From Gemmatimonadota bacterium (lineage in GTDB: Bacteria > Gemmatimonadota > Gemmatimonadetes > Gemmatimonadales > GWC2-71-9), in contig JANYLJ010000011.1 of NCBI GenBank assembly GCA_025357945.1, positions 173,845-237,844 of the forward strand: a stretch of DNA of 64,000 nt, read 5' to 3'. How positions within the stretch are numbered: the stretch's first letter is position 1; each line of letters begins with the position of its first letter. Of this stretch, positions 41,566-50,196 are shown piece after piece. Below the pieces are notes generated by a model, which was not told the DNA's origin, searched no databases, and saw nothing but the letters and a program-made list of their open reading frames with translations. The translations under genes were made by a program, and so were the position numbers.

Positions 41566-42535
41566 GATCACCTTCCTCGAAGCGATTCGCGAGGGACTCG
41601 CCGAGGAGATGGAGCGAGACCCGAACGTATTCTGTCTCGGCGAGGACATCGGTGCCTTCGGCGGTGCGTTCAAGGCGACCGAGGGCTTGCAGGCACGGTT
41701 CGGCGAGCAACGCGTGATCGACACGCCGATCTCGGAAGCGGCGATTGTCGGTGCCGCTGCGGGGGCGGCCCACTACGGCATGCGCCCGGTGTGCGAGATG
41801 CAGTTCATCGACTTCGTGTCGTGCGCCTACGACATGCTGACGAACTACGTCGCGACCGCACGCTACCGCGCCTTTTTGCCGTGCCCGATCGTGGTGCGCG
41901 GGCCGTCGGGCGGGTACGTGCGTGGCGGGCCGTTCCATTCACAGAATCCGGAAGCGGCCTTCTTGCACACACCCGGCCTCAAGATCGCCTACCCGGCCAC
42001 GGCGGAAGACGCCAAGGGAATGATCAAGGCGGCAATCCGCGACGACGACCCAGTGCTCTTTTTCGAGCACAAGTACCTCTATCGTCGGATCAAGGGCACG
42101 ATGCCACCGGGAGACCACATCGTCCCGCTCGGGATCGCCCGCGTGGCGCGGGAAGGGAAGGACCTCTCGATCATCACCTACGCTGCCACGGTCTGGAAAG
42201 CGCTGGAGGCAGCGGACCAACTGGAGCGGGAAGACGGCCTGTCGGTCGAGGTGCTCGACCTGCGGTCGCTCTTGCCGCTGGACGACGAGGCGATTGTCGC
42301 CACCGTCAAGAAGACGAATCGGGTCCTCGTCGTCCACGAGGACACTGTCACCGGCGGCATCGGCGGTGAGATCACGGCGCGGATCAACGAACTATGCTTT
42401 GAGTGGCTGGACGCGCCGGTGCGTCGTGTGGCGGCCCACGATGTGCCGCTGCCGTACGCGCCGCCGCTCGAAGACTTTGTGCTACCCCAGGCGTCGGACA
42501 TCGTGCGGGCGAGCCGTTGGCTCGCCGCCTACTGA
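41558..42535 (+). CDS. pdhB: 2-oxoacid dehydrogenase E1 beta subunit
   Basis: 325 residues starting MAEITFLEAIREGLAEEM. Transketolase-like pyrimidine domain with LGEDIGAFGGAFKAT and DTPISEAAIVG; C-terminal domain with VLDLRSLLPLDDEAI and VHEDTVTGGIGGEI. Forms the heterotetramer with E1alpha. The ATG at 41558 lies inside the E1alpha 3' end. A longer frame from 41342 is spurious. E2 follows 22 nt later. Confidence 0.94.
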   Translation: MAEITFLEAIREGLAEEMERDPNVFCLGEDIGAFGGAFKATEGLQARFGEQRVIDTPISEAAIVGAAAGAAHYGMRPVCEMQFIDFVSCAYDMLTNYVATARYRAFLPCPIVVRGPSGGYVRGGPFHSQNPEAAFLHTPGLKIAYPATAEDAKGMIKAAIRDDDPVLFFEHKYLYRRIKGTMPPGDHIVPLGIARVAREGKDLSIITYAATVWKALEAADQLEREDGLSVEVLDLRSLLPLDDEAIVATVKKTNRVLVVHEDTVTGGIGGEITARINELCFEWLDAPVRRVAAHDVPLPYAPPLEDFVLPQASDIVRASRWLAAY

Positions 42536-42557
42536 AGTTGCTGACTGAGGAGTTGTC

Positions 42558-43946
42558 ATGGCACGAATTGATGTGGTGATGCCCCAGATGGGCGAGTCGA
42601 TCACCGAAGGCACCATGTCGCGCTGGATCAAGAAGGTCGGCGACGCCGTCAAGCGCGACGAACCGATCTTCGAAATTTCGACCGACAAGGTCGATGCCGA
42701 GATTCCGGCCCCGCACGCCGGTGTGCTGGCCGAGGTGATCGTCACCGAGGGACAGACGGTGCCGGTCGGTACGGTCGTCGCTCGCATCGAGACCGAGGCT
42801 GGCGCCGCGGTCGCCGCCCCCGCGCCGAGCCCGGCGGCGGCACCCTCGCCGCCGCCGCCGGCGAACGCACCACCGCCATCGTCAACGCCACCGTCCCCGG
42901 TTGCACCAGCGCCCCGACCCGCGGCGCCCCCGGTGGCACCAACGCCGGCCGCGGACGAGTCCGCCGAGGATCGGCTCCGGCGGAAGTCCACTCCGTTGGT
43001 CCGCAAGATGGTCGAGGACCACAACCTCGATCTCGGCGCGATTCCTGGCAGCGGCTCCGCCGGGCGGGTGACCAAGCAGGACGTGTTGAGCTATCTGGAG
43101 GCGGCCCCGGCCGCAAGGGCCGAGCCGGTGACGCCGGCGCCGGTTGTCGTGGAGAAGCCGACCGCGCCCGTAGCGGCGCCGCCGGCGGCGCCCGTCCCCG
43201 GTGTTCCCTCGCTCCCGCCAGGGGCGCCCGTTGCCGCCTGGGCGGGTGACCGGGTCGAACCGTGGAGCCGCATTCGCAAGCTCACCGCCGACCATATGGT
43301 GTTGTCGCGTCGCGTATCGGCGCACGTGAACTCACTGATCGAGATCGATTTCACCCACGTCGCCGGCGTGCGCCAACGCGGCAAGGCGTCGTTCGCTGAG
43401 CGGGGTGTGAACCTCACCTTCCTCGCCTTCATCGTGAAGGCGATCGCCGACAACTTGCGCAAGCATCCGATCGTGAACGCCGCCGTGTCGGGCGACAACA
43501 CGATCTATCGTGGCGATATCAACGTCGGCATCGCCGTCGCACTCGACTGGGGATTGATCGTGCCGGTAATCCGGCACGCGGATGAACTCTCGTTGATCGG
43601 GGTCGCGCGCGCGGTGCAGGACCTCGCCGACCGTGCCCGCACCAAGCGCCTGACACCGGACGACGTGCAGAAGGGAACCTTCACGATCACGAATCCCGGC
43701 GGCTTCGGCAGCTACGTCGGCACGCCGATCATCAACCAGCCACAGGTGGCGATTCTCGCCGTCGGCGCGATCGAAAAGCGCCCGGCAGTGATCACGATGC
43801 CGGACGGCAGCGACGCCATCGGCGTGCGCACCAAGGGGATGTTCTGCATGGCCTACGACCATCGCGTCGTGGACGGTGCCGACGCCGACAAGTTCCTCGC
43901 GGACGTGCGCCGGACGCTGCATGCGTTTCCTGAGGACAACGCCTGA
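42558..43946 (+). CDS. pdhC: 2-oxoacid dehydrogenase E2 (dihydrolipoyl acyltransferase)
   Basis: 462 residues. One lipoyl domain (1-78) with lipoyl-Lys44 in EISTDKVDAEI, an Ala/Pro linker, a peripheral subunit-binding domain (about 140-175, STPLVRKMVEDHNLDL and GRVTKQDVL), a second Pro-rich linker and the catalytic core. The core ends DHRVVDGADADKF with catalytic His435 and Asp439. ATG preceded by GAGG-like sequence. No E3 (lipoamide dehydrogenase) gene lies nearby, so E3 must be supplied from elsewhere. The stop overlaps the next ATG by 1 nt (TGATG). Confidence 0.95.
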   Translation: MARIDVVMPQMGESITEGTMSRWIKKVGDAVKRDEPIFEISTDKVDAEIPAPHAGVLAEVIVTEGQTVPVGTVVARIETEAGAAVAAPAPSPAAAPSPPPPANAPPPSSTPPSPVAPAPRPAAPPVAPTPAADESAEDRLRRKSTPLVRKMVEDHNLDLGAIPGSGSAGRVTKQDVLSYLEAAPAARAEPVTPAPVVVEKPTAPVAAPPAAPVPGVPSLPPGAPVAAWAGDRVEPWSRIRKLTADHMVLSRRVSAHVNSLIEIDFTHVAGVRQRGKASFAERGVNLTFLAFIVKAIADNLRKHPIVNAAVSGDNTIYRGDINVGIAVALDWGLIVPVIRHADELSLIGVARAVQDLADRARTKRLTPDDVQKGTFTITNPGGFGSYVGTPIINQPQVAILAVGAIEKRPAVITMPDGSDAIGVRTKGMFCMAYDHRVVDGADADKFLADVRRTLHAFPEDNA

Positions 43947-44218
43947 TGCCGCGCCGGATCACCGACCCGACCGGCGCCATCTGGGAAGTCACGCCCAGCG
44001 GCCGGCGCACCCAGTACGGCTCCGACGAAGTGTCGCTGGAGTTCCTTCGGGTGGGTGAGGGTGCGCGGGAGCAACGGTTTGCGCGCTTCTCGCCCCGTGG
44101 TGCGAAGGCCGTGGAGATCGCGCTGGAGGACGCCACCGACGCATCGCTGCTCAACTTGCTCACCCAGACGCAGCCGGCCTGGACGTCGCCCGACGGCGGC
44201 TACGGTCGGTCGGCGTGA
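43946..44218 (+). CDS. small protein of unknown function downstream of E2
   Basis: 90 residues with no signal peptide. Begins PRRITDPTGAIWEVTPSGR, then a beta-rich stretch DEVSLEFLRVGEG and an amphipathic helix DASLLNLLTQTQPAW. Tight coupling on both sides (TGATG with E2, GTGA with the PHP gene) shows it is translated. The fold suggests a small beta-sheet adaptor, but I cannot name a family. Confidence 0.72.
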   Translation: MPRRITDPTGAIWEVTPSGRRTQYGSDEVSLEFLRVGEGAREQRFARFSPRGAKAVEIALEDATDASLLNLLTQTQPAWTSPDGGYGRSA

Positions 44219-45051
44219 TCGACCTGCACTGTCACTCCACCGCCTCGGACGGCGTGCTCCCGCCGGCCGAGGTGGTGCAGACAGCGGCAAGGCTCGGCCT
44301 GACCGCGATGGCGCTGACGGATCACGACACGACGGCGGGACTTGGCGAGGCGCACGCGGCCGGAGCCCGGCTCGGTGTCGAGGTCGTTGGTGGCTGCGAG
44401 TTTTCGGTGGCTGTCGACTGGGGCGAAATGCACCTGCTGGCGTATTTTGTTGAACCGGGCGATCCCGAGCTTGAAGCGTTCCTCACCTGGGCCCGCGACG
44501 ATCGAAGTCGGCGCGCTCGCGACATGGTATCCCGGTTGACCGGCCTCGGCCTGGCGGTGTCGTACGACGACGTCCTCCGCGAATCCGGCGGCGGCGCGAT
44601 CGGCCGTCCGCACGTTGCGCGGGCGCTGTTTCAGCGCGGGCATGTCCACACGATTCAGCAGGCGTTCGATCGGTATATCGGGCGCGGGCGGCCTGCCTTC
44701 GTCGAGAAGGACCTGCCGCCGCTGGCGCGCGTTGCGGATCTCGTGCACGCCAAGGGCGGCGTCGTGTCAGCCGCACACCTCAAGAACTATGGTACGCTCG
44801 CTAACCTCACCCGGCTCAAGGAGCAGGGACTTGACGCGGTGGAGACCCGTCACCCCAGTCATTCCGGTGACCAGCTCGCCAATATCACCGACGCGGGCAT
44901 GGCCCTTGGGCTGGCACGAACTGGTGGTTCGGACTGGCACGGCGAGAGCGCGGCGGCCGGTGCCCACGCGCAGCTCGGGTCACAACAGGTTCCCGACGAA
45001 TGGTTGACCGAGCTGCGCGCACGGCGGCCGGCGCCCGCGAGCTCGCCGTGA
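44215..45051 (+). CDS. PHP-domain phosphoesterase (YciV/RNase AM-like)
   Basis: 278 residues. The PHP metal-site motifs are all visible: DLHCHSTASDG at the start, LTDHDT, GCEFSV, GRPHVARAL, SAAHLKNYG and GSDWHG near the end. Related proteins hydrolyse 3',5'-nucleotide bisphosphates or act as 5'-3' exonucleases on RNA. Cytoplasmic. Start GTG at 44215 overlaps the preceding stop by 4 nt; its own stop overlaps the SDR start. Confidence 0.9.
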   Translation: MIDLHCHSTASDGVLPPAEVVQTAARLGLTAMALTDHDTTAGLGEAHAAGARLGVEVVGGCEFSVAVDWGEMHLLAYFVEPGDPELEAFLTWARDDRSRRARDMVSRLTGLGLAVSYDDVLRESGGGAIGRPHVARALFQRGHVHTIQQAFDRYIGRGRPAFVEKDLPPLARVADLVHAKGGVVSAAHLKNYGTLANLTRLKEQGLDAVETRHPSHSGDQLANITDAGMALGLARTGGSDWHGESAAAGAHAQLGSQQVPDEWLTELRARRPAPASSP

Positions 45052-45785
45052 TGGAGATCGTCGGTGGCGTCGCCCTCGTCACCGGCGGAGCGCGGCGGCT
45101 CGGCCGGGCGTTCGTCGAAGCGCTGGCGGCGAAAGGGATGCGGGTTGCCATTCATCACGGCAGCTCGAAGACGGAGGCTGACGCGCTGTTGGCGTCGTTG
45201 CGGGCACGGCACATCGATGCGGAATGCTTTGGCGCGGATCTGCGTGACGCCGCCGCGGCGTCCGGCCTGGCAGACCGCGTCGTCGCGCGTTTCGGCCAGT
45301 TGGACGTGTTAATCAATTCCGCCGCCGTCATGGAGCGGGTGAGTGTCGCCGACACCACCGTCGAGCTCTGGGACGCGGTGATCAACCTCAATTTGCGAGC
45401 GCCGTTCTTCGTGGCGCAACACGCGGCGCCGCACCTCGCGAAGGCCCGTGGCACGATCGTCAACATCGCCGACCTCGGTGGCCTGGAACCCTGGCCGAAC
45501 TACGCCGCGCACTCGATCAGCAAGGCCGGCGTCATCATGCTCACCAAAGTGCTCGCGATGGCGCTTGCGCCGGACGTCACCGTCAACGCGATCGCACCAG
45601 GCACGGTCCTCGTGCCCGACGACTACGACGCGGAGAAGCGCGCGTTCCTGAGCGAGACGACGCCGCTCCGGCGCCTCGGCACACCGCAGGATGCCGTCGA
45701 CGCGATGTTGTACCTCGTGGAACGCGGCGATTTCGTTACCGGTGAGACACTCGTCGTCGATGGCGGGCGGCGCTTGCGTCGATGA
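45051..45785 (+). CDS. SDR-family protein with altered catalytic residues
   Basis: 244 residues of the short-chain dehydrogenase fold with cofactor motif VTGGARRLGRAF, the NSAAVME equivalent of NNAG, and NAIAPGTVLVPDD after the active-site helix. The usual YxxxK is replaced: the helix reads YAAHSISKAG, which puts His four residues before Lys. The usual catalytic Ser position falls in NIADLGG. It may be a His-variant reductase like some pteridine-reductase relatives, or a non-catalytic protein. ATG 45051 (TGATG overlap) or GTG 45048 are both possible starts. Confidence 0.85.
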   Translation: MEIVGGVALVTGGARRLGRAFVEALAAKGMRVAIHHGSSKTEADALLASLRARHIDAECFGADLRDAAAASGLADRVVARFGQLDVLINSAAVMERVSVADTTVELWDAVINLNLRAPFFVAQHAAPHLAKARGTIVNIADLGGLEPWPNYAAHSISKAGVIMLTKVLAMALAPDVTVNAIAPGTVLVPDDYDAEKRAFLSETTPLRRLGTPQDAVDAMLYLVERGDFVTGETLVVDGGRRLRR

Positions 45786-46576
45786 TCGAACTGGGCGATA
45801 TCGCGATCATGGGCGGCGGCTGCTACGGGTCCTTCTACCTGGGCCAGCTCACCACCGCGCGTCGCAAGGTCGCCCTGCGTTTCCGCCGATTGCTGGTCGT
45901 GGATCAGGACCCCGGGTGTCAGGCCGCCGCGCATGTCGTCGAGCCCGGCTGCGAGCTCGTCGTGTCGCCGTGGAACGACTTTCTCGACCGGTATCTCGAC
46001 CCGACCCGCCGAGACCTCGACCACCTGACCGACACGATCGTGCCCACGCCGCTGATGCCACACTTGCTCGCGCACTGGCTTGAGCGGCGGGCACGCACTC
46101 GTTGGCCGGACCGCGAGGTCTCCCTCCTTCCCGCCGAAGTGCCGCTCGGCACGCCGTACGATCGGTTGCACCACGATGGCGTGCGGTATGTATCCTTTGC
46201 GGACTGGCTGTGTCCCACCCACTGCGTCGAACCGCTTCTTTGTCCGGCGATCAAGGCGCCACGGACGTGGGAAATGGCGGATGCGGTGACCGCGTGGACG
46301 CGTGACCATGCGCGGAACCGCCCCACGGCGGCACCGGCATTGTTCAACTGCCGCCACACCGCCTTTGGTGTCGGTATGTACCCGGCTCACGCCGCGTTCG
46401 ACGGCTTTGCCCGGTTCGTTCCGGTGGCCGATGCCGCCACCGGCGCTGACCTGGTGATCGGGTCGATTTCGTCGTGCCATGGAGCGATCGCCTTGCTGCG
46501 GGTGGGGCCGGTGCGTTCCGCGAACCAACCGCCTCGGGAACCCGAAGGTGTTCTATATTCGCAACCCTATGACTAA
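45782..46576 (+). CDS. uncharacterised cysteine-rich Rossmann-like protein
   Basis: 264 residues with no signal peptide. The N-terminus DIAIMGGGCYGSFYLGQL resembles a nucleotide-binding loop, with a second strand ending LLVVDQD as in NAD/FAD-binding Rossmann folds. Eight cysteines occur: C14, C46, C57, then C144-x3-C148-x5-C154, C190 (NCRHT) and C232 (SCHG). The C144/C148/C154 cluster with C190 and nearby histidines could bind a metal or an Fe-S cluster. It overlaps the SDR gene (ATGA) and trxB (8 nt). I do not recognise the family; a redox role is inferred from context. Confidence 0.75.
   Translation: MIELGDIAIMGGGCYGSFYLGQLTTARRKVALRFRRLLVVDQDPGCQAAAHVVEPGCELVVSPWNDFLDRYLDPTRRDLDHLTDTIVPTPLMPHLLAHWLERRARTRWPDREVSLLPAEVPLGTPYDRLHHDGVRYVSFADWLCPTHCVEPLLCPAIKAPRTWEMADAVTAWTRDHARNRPTAAPALFNCRHTAFGVGMYPAHAAFDGFARFVPVADAATGADLVIGSISSCHGAIALLRVGPVRSANQPPREPEGVLYSQPYD
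46554..46559 (+). promoter_or_regulatory. TATATT -10-like element before trxB
   Basis: TATATT ends 9 nt before the trxB ATG, and no Shine-Dalgarno sequence is present. This is compatible with an internal promoter giving a nearly leaderless trxB transcript, although the element lies within the upstream coding sequence. No good -35 is seen. Confidence 0.3.
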
Positions 46577-47552
46577 GGATCCATTCGCTCCGCCGCCTGA
46601 CGAAATCGGTACCGAGTTCGACGTCATCATCATCGGTGCCGGGCCGGCCGGGATGTGCGCCGCCATGTACTGCGGGCGCGGCATGCTGCGTGCCGTCGTG
46701 CTCGAACGCGGCATTCCCGGTGGCGAGTTGCTCAACACCGAGAAGATCGAGGACTACCCGGGCTTCCTGTCGATTCTTGGCCCCGACCTGGCCGAGAAGA
46801 TGGCCGAGCACGCGCGGCAATTTGGCGCGGACATCCGGATGGAAGACGTCGTGTCGGTCGTTCGCCGCGACGACGGCATCTTCGAGGTCGCGACCACCAC
46901 CGGCGCGATGTTCACCGCACCAGCGGTGATCCTGACCGCCGGTGGCACACCCACCCGCCTCGGTGTATCGGGCGAGGCGGAGTATGCCGGGCGCGGCGTG
47001 TCCTATTGTGCGGTGTGCGACGGCGCGTTCTTCAAAGGGGAGACGATCGCGGTGATCGGTGGCGGCGATGCCGCGGTGGAGGAAGCCGACTACCTGACGC
47101 GCTACGCCGAGAAGGTGTACATCATCCACCGGCGCGACGAGTTTCGCGCGTCGCGCGTGGTGCAGGAGCGGGCGTTCTTCAACCCGAAGATCGAAGTGCT
47201 CTGGAACCATCGCGTGCTCGAGATGGTGGGGGACGTCAAGGGCCTCACCCGGCTCAACCTCGAGCACACCGTCACCGGCGCGAAGTCGGACCTGGCCGTC
47301 ACCGGCGCGTTCGTGTTCGTTGGCTTCATGCCGAACACCGGGCTGGTGAAGCAGCACATCGTGCACGATCCGGCCGGATACCTCATCACCAACGACAGGA
47401 TGGAGACATCGATCCCGGGGCTCTTCGCGGCGGGCGACCTTCGGGTGCAGTTGACACGGCAGATCACCACCGCCGTTGGTGACGCGACGACGGCAGCGAT
47501 CGCGGTCGAGAAATTCCTCACGGCCCGCAAGTCAGGAGCAACGTCAGGATGA
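46569..47552 (+). CDS. trxB: thioredoxin-disulfide reductase-like flavoprotein
   Basis: 327 residues. FAD-binding GAGPAG (23-28), redox-active CAVC (Cys147, Cys150) in SYCAVCDGAFF, NADPH-binding GGGDAAVEEADYL and the C-terminal FAD motif GLFAAGDLRVQL. Reduces thioredoxin or a related thiol protein in the cytoplasm using NADPH. The ATG at 46569 lies 8 nt inside the preceding cysteine-rich gene. Its stop overlaps aspA by 4 nt. The N-terminus is extended by about 15 residues relative to typical TrxB. Confidence 0.93.
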   Translation: MTKDPFAPPPDEIGTEFDVIIIGAGPAGMCAAMYCGRGMLRAVVLERGIPGGELLNTEKIEDYPGFLSILGPDLAEKMAEHARQFGADIRMEDVVSVVRRDDGIFEVATTTGAMFTAPAVILTAGGTPTRLGVSGEAEYAGRGVSYCAVCDGAFFKGETIAVIGGGDAAVEEADYLTRYAEKVYIIHRRDEFRASRVVQERAFFNPKIEVLWNHRVLEMVGDVKGLTRLNLEHTVTGAKSDLAVTGAFVFVGFMPNTGLVKQHIVHDPAGYLITNDRMETSIPGLFAAGDLRVQLTRQITTAVGDATTAAIAVEKFLTARKSGATSG

Positions 47553-48967
47553 CCTTCCGCACCGAACGGGACCCCCTCGGCGAAAAACAGGTACCCGCTG
47601 AGGCGCTGTACGGCATCCAGACGCTGCGCGCCGCGGAGAACTTCCCGATCTCCGGCTTGCAGCCGCTCCCGGCGTTCGTCGATGCGGTCATCATGATCAA
47701 GCGCTGCGCGGCCGAGACCCATCGGCACACCGGCCGCCTTGAACCGGAGCTGGCCGATGCCATCATCCGCGCGGCCGATGAGATCCTCGCCGGCCAGCAT
47801 CGCGATCAGTTCATCGTCGATCCGTATCAGGCCGGCGCCGGCACGTCACACAACATGAACTGCAACGAAGTGCTCGCCAACCGCGCCAACGAGCTTCTCG
47901 GCAAGCCGCGCGGCAGCTACGCCCCGATTCATCCCAACGATCACGTCAACATGGCGCAGTCGACCAACGACGTGATCCCCACGGCAATGCGCGTCGCCAC
48001 GCTGCGCACCCTGCCGTCGCTCCTGACGGCGGTGGCTGGGCTGGCGCAGACGTTCCTCGCCAAGGGGAAGCAGTTCGATCACGTGCTCAAGTCGGGTCGC
48101 ACCCACCTGCAGGATGCCACGCCGATCCGCCTGGGCCAGGAGTTCACCGCATACGGGCACACGGTCGAGCGCCACCACCAGAAGCTGGCGCAGGCCGCTG
48201 AGTGGCTCCGCGCGATGAACATCGGCGGCACGGCGGTCGGCACCGGCATCAACGCGGAAGCGGTGTACCCGGCGTTGATGGTCCAGTACCTGCGTGCGTT
48301 GACCGGACTCGAGCTCGAGGTGGCGGACGACCGCATTCAACTCATGCAGTCCATGGGTGATATCGCGACGTTCAGCGGCGCCGTTCGGGCGTTCGTACTG
48401 GATCTCTGCAAGATCGCCGATGATATCCGCCTGCTGGCGTCGGGACCGCGCACAGGATTGGCGGAGATCATCCTCCCGGCAGTGCAGCCGGGATCGAGCA
48501 TCATGCCAGGCAAGGTGAACCCGTCGATCGCCGAAATGGTGAACCAGGTGTGTTACCAGGTGATCGGCCTTGATACGACGGTCGCGATGGCCGCCAAGGC
48601 CGGTGAGCTCGAGCTCAACGTCATGATGCCGGTGATCACCCACAATGTGGTGTTCGGCCTCATGATCCTGTCACGGGCCGTGCAGGTGTTTGACGAAAAG
48701 TGCATCCGCGGCATCGAGGCCGACGAGGCCCAGTGTGCCCACTGGCTCGAGCGGAGCCCCGCGCTCGTGACGGCACTCGCCCCCAAGCTCGGGTACGCCG
48801 AAGCGGCGAGATTGGCGAAGGAGGCGATTGCCACGGGACTCACGGTCAGGCAGCTCGTGATTCAGAAGAAGTTGTTGGCGGGGAAAGAGCTCGACGAGGT
48901 GCTCGACTTGCGCGCGATGACCGAGCTGGGCGTCCCGGGCGCGAAGGGTATCCCGGGCGGCGGGTGA
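47549..48967 (+). CDS. aspA: aspartate ammonia-lyase (aspartase/fumarase superfamily)
   Basis: 472 residues. The superfamily signature GSSIMPGKVNPSIAEM is present. GAGTSHNMNCNEVLANRA and HPNDHVNMAQSTNDVIPTA favour aspartase over fumarase C. Converts aspartate to fumarate and ammonia. The start overlaps the trxB stop (ATGA), and the end overlaps the MFS gene (GTGA). Fumarase activity cannot be excluded from sequence alone. Confidence 0.88.
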   Translation: MTFRTERDPLGEKQVPAEALYGIQTLRAAENFPISGLQPLPAFVDAVIMIKRCAAETHRHTGRLEPELADAIIRAADEILAGQHRDQFIVDPYQAGAGTSHNMNCNEVLANRANELLGKPRGSYAPIHPNDHVNMAQSTNDVIPTAMRVATLRTLPSLLTAVAGLAQTFLAKGKQFDHVLKSGRTHLQDATPIRLGQEFTAYGHTVERHHQKLAQAAEWLRAMNIGGTAVGTGINAEAVYPALMVQYLRALTGLELEVADDRIQLMQSMGDIATFSGAVRAFVLDLCKIADDIRLLASGPRTGLAEIILPAVQPGSSIMPGKVNPSIAEMVNQVCYQVIGLDTTVAMAAKAGELELNVMMPVITHNVVFGLMILSRAVQVFDEKCIRGIEADEAQCAHWLERSPALVTALAPKLGYAEAARLAKEAIATGLTVRQLVIQKKLLAGKELDEVLDLRAMTELGVPGAKGIPGGG

Positions 48968-50196
48968 CCGAATCACCGCGGCGGTGGCGGCAGCTGGCGC
49001 TGCTCGCCACGGCCGAATTGCTGGCCATGTCGGTCTGGTTCGCGGGCAGCGCGGCCGCGCCCGAGTTGCGAACACGGCTGCTGCTCTCCGGCGCGGAGTC
49101 GGCCTGGATCACGTCGACGGTGCAGCTCGGGTTTGTGGTCGGCACGTTGATCGCGGCGGCGCTCAATCTTTCTGACGTCCTGCCGCTCCGCTGGTACGTT
49201 GCCGGCTGCGCGATGCTTGCCGCCGTGGCCAACGCGGCACTGATCCCCGCCAACACATTCGCGTTCGCGATCGCCAGCCGGGCGCTCACCGGGATGGCGC
49301 TCGCTGGCGTGTACCCTCCCGCGATGAAGATGGCAGCGACCTGGTTTCGGGCCGAACGCGGGCTTGCCATCGGCGCGATCGTCGGCGCGCTGACGATCGG
49401 GAAGGCGATGCCGTACCTGCTCGAAGGTGGCGGTCAGCTGCCGTTCGTCGCCGTCGTGGCGGTACCCTCGTTCGCCGCCTTGGCGGCGGCCCTGCTGGTC
49501 GCGCTCTGGTTCCGCGATGGGCCCCATGCGTTTCCCGCTCGCCCGTTTTCATGGCGACTGGTGGCGACGGTGGTGCGGGAGCCGTTGCTGCGCCGCGTGA
49601 CTGGCGGCTATCTCGGTCACATGTGGGAGCTCTACGCCTTCTGGGCATGGATTCCCACGTTTCTCGCGGCGTCGTTCGCGGCACAGGCGGCGGGCCGTTT
49701 TCCGGCCGCGTCCCCGCCCGACGTCGCGACGGCCGGCGTGTGGCCGTTCGCCTGCATCGCGATCGGAGCATTGGGTTGTGTCTGGGGCGGTCGTACCGCC
49801 GACCGGATCGGGCGAGTTCCTGTCGTCCGCACCGCACTCCTGGTGAGTGGCGCATGCTGCGTCCTGAGCGCGCTTGCTTTCGGTGGCCCGCGATGGCTCG
49901 TCCTCGGCATCTGTCTGGTCTGGGGGATCGCCGTCGTTGCGGATTCGGCGCAGTTCTCCGCGATGGTGACCGAGATCGCACCGTCCCACGCCGTCGGCAC
50001 CGCGCTCACGCTCCAGACGTCGCTTGGTTTCCTGCTCACGGTCGGGAGTATTCAGCTGGTGCCGATGCTTGGCGCGGCGATCGGTTGGCGCTGGGCGCTG
50101 GTGGTATTGTCGTTGGGGCCGGTGGCGGGGCTGTGGAGTGTGAGAGCGGCCGGAGGACCTAGAACACAAACATCGCGATGGTCGCAGCGAACATGA
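48964..50196 (+). CDS. major facilitator superfamily transporter
   Basis: 410 residues with 12 predicted helices. After a short basic N-terminus come TM1 (LALLATAELLAMSVWFAGS) and the MFS loop 2-3 region. A GRTADRIGR motif between TM8 and TM9 is the second copy of the family GxxxDxxGRR signature. It resembles the NNP/CynX-like exporter group in general style, but no substrate motif is clear. GTG start overlaps aspA. Its 3' end overlaps the convergent Nramp-like gene by 38 bp. Confidence 0.87.
   Translation: MTESPRRWRQLALLATAELLAMSVWFAGSAAAPELRTRLLLSGAESAWITSTVQLGFVVGTLIAAALNLSDVLPLRWYVAGCAMLAAVANAALIPANTFAFAIASRALTGMALAGVYPPAMKMAATWFRAERGLAIGAIVGALTIGKAMPYLLEGGGQLPFVAVVAVPSFAALAAALLVALWFRDGPHAFPARPFSWRLVATVVREPLLRRVTGGYLGHMWELYAFWAWIPTFLAASFAAQAAGRFPAASPPDVATAGVWPFACIAIGALGCVWGGRTADRIGRVPVVRTALLVSGACCVLSALAFGGPRWLVLGICLVWGIAVVADSAQFSAMVTEIAPSHAVGTALTLQTSLGFLLTVGSIQLVPMLGAAIGWRWALVVLSLGPVAGLWSVRAAGGPRTQTSRWSQRT

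Noticed and set aside
46569..47552. TrxB-like gene considered as the missing E3 lipoamide dehydrogenase
   Set aside because: Its CAVC site and 327-residue length are those of thioredoxin reductase; E3 proteins are about 460 residues with a different N-terminal disulfide motif.
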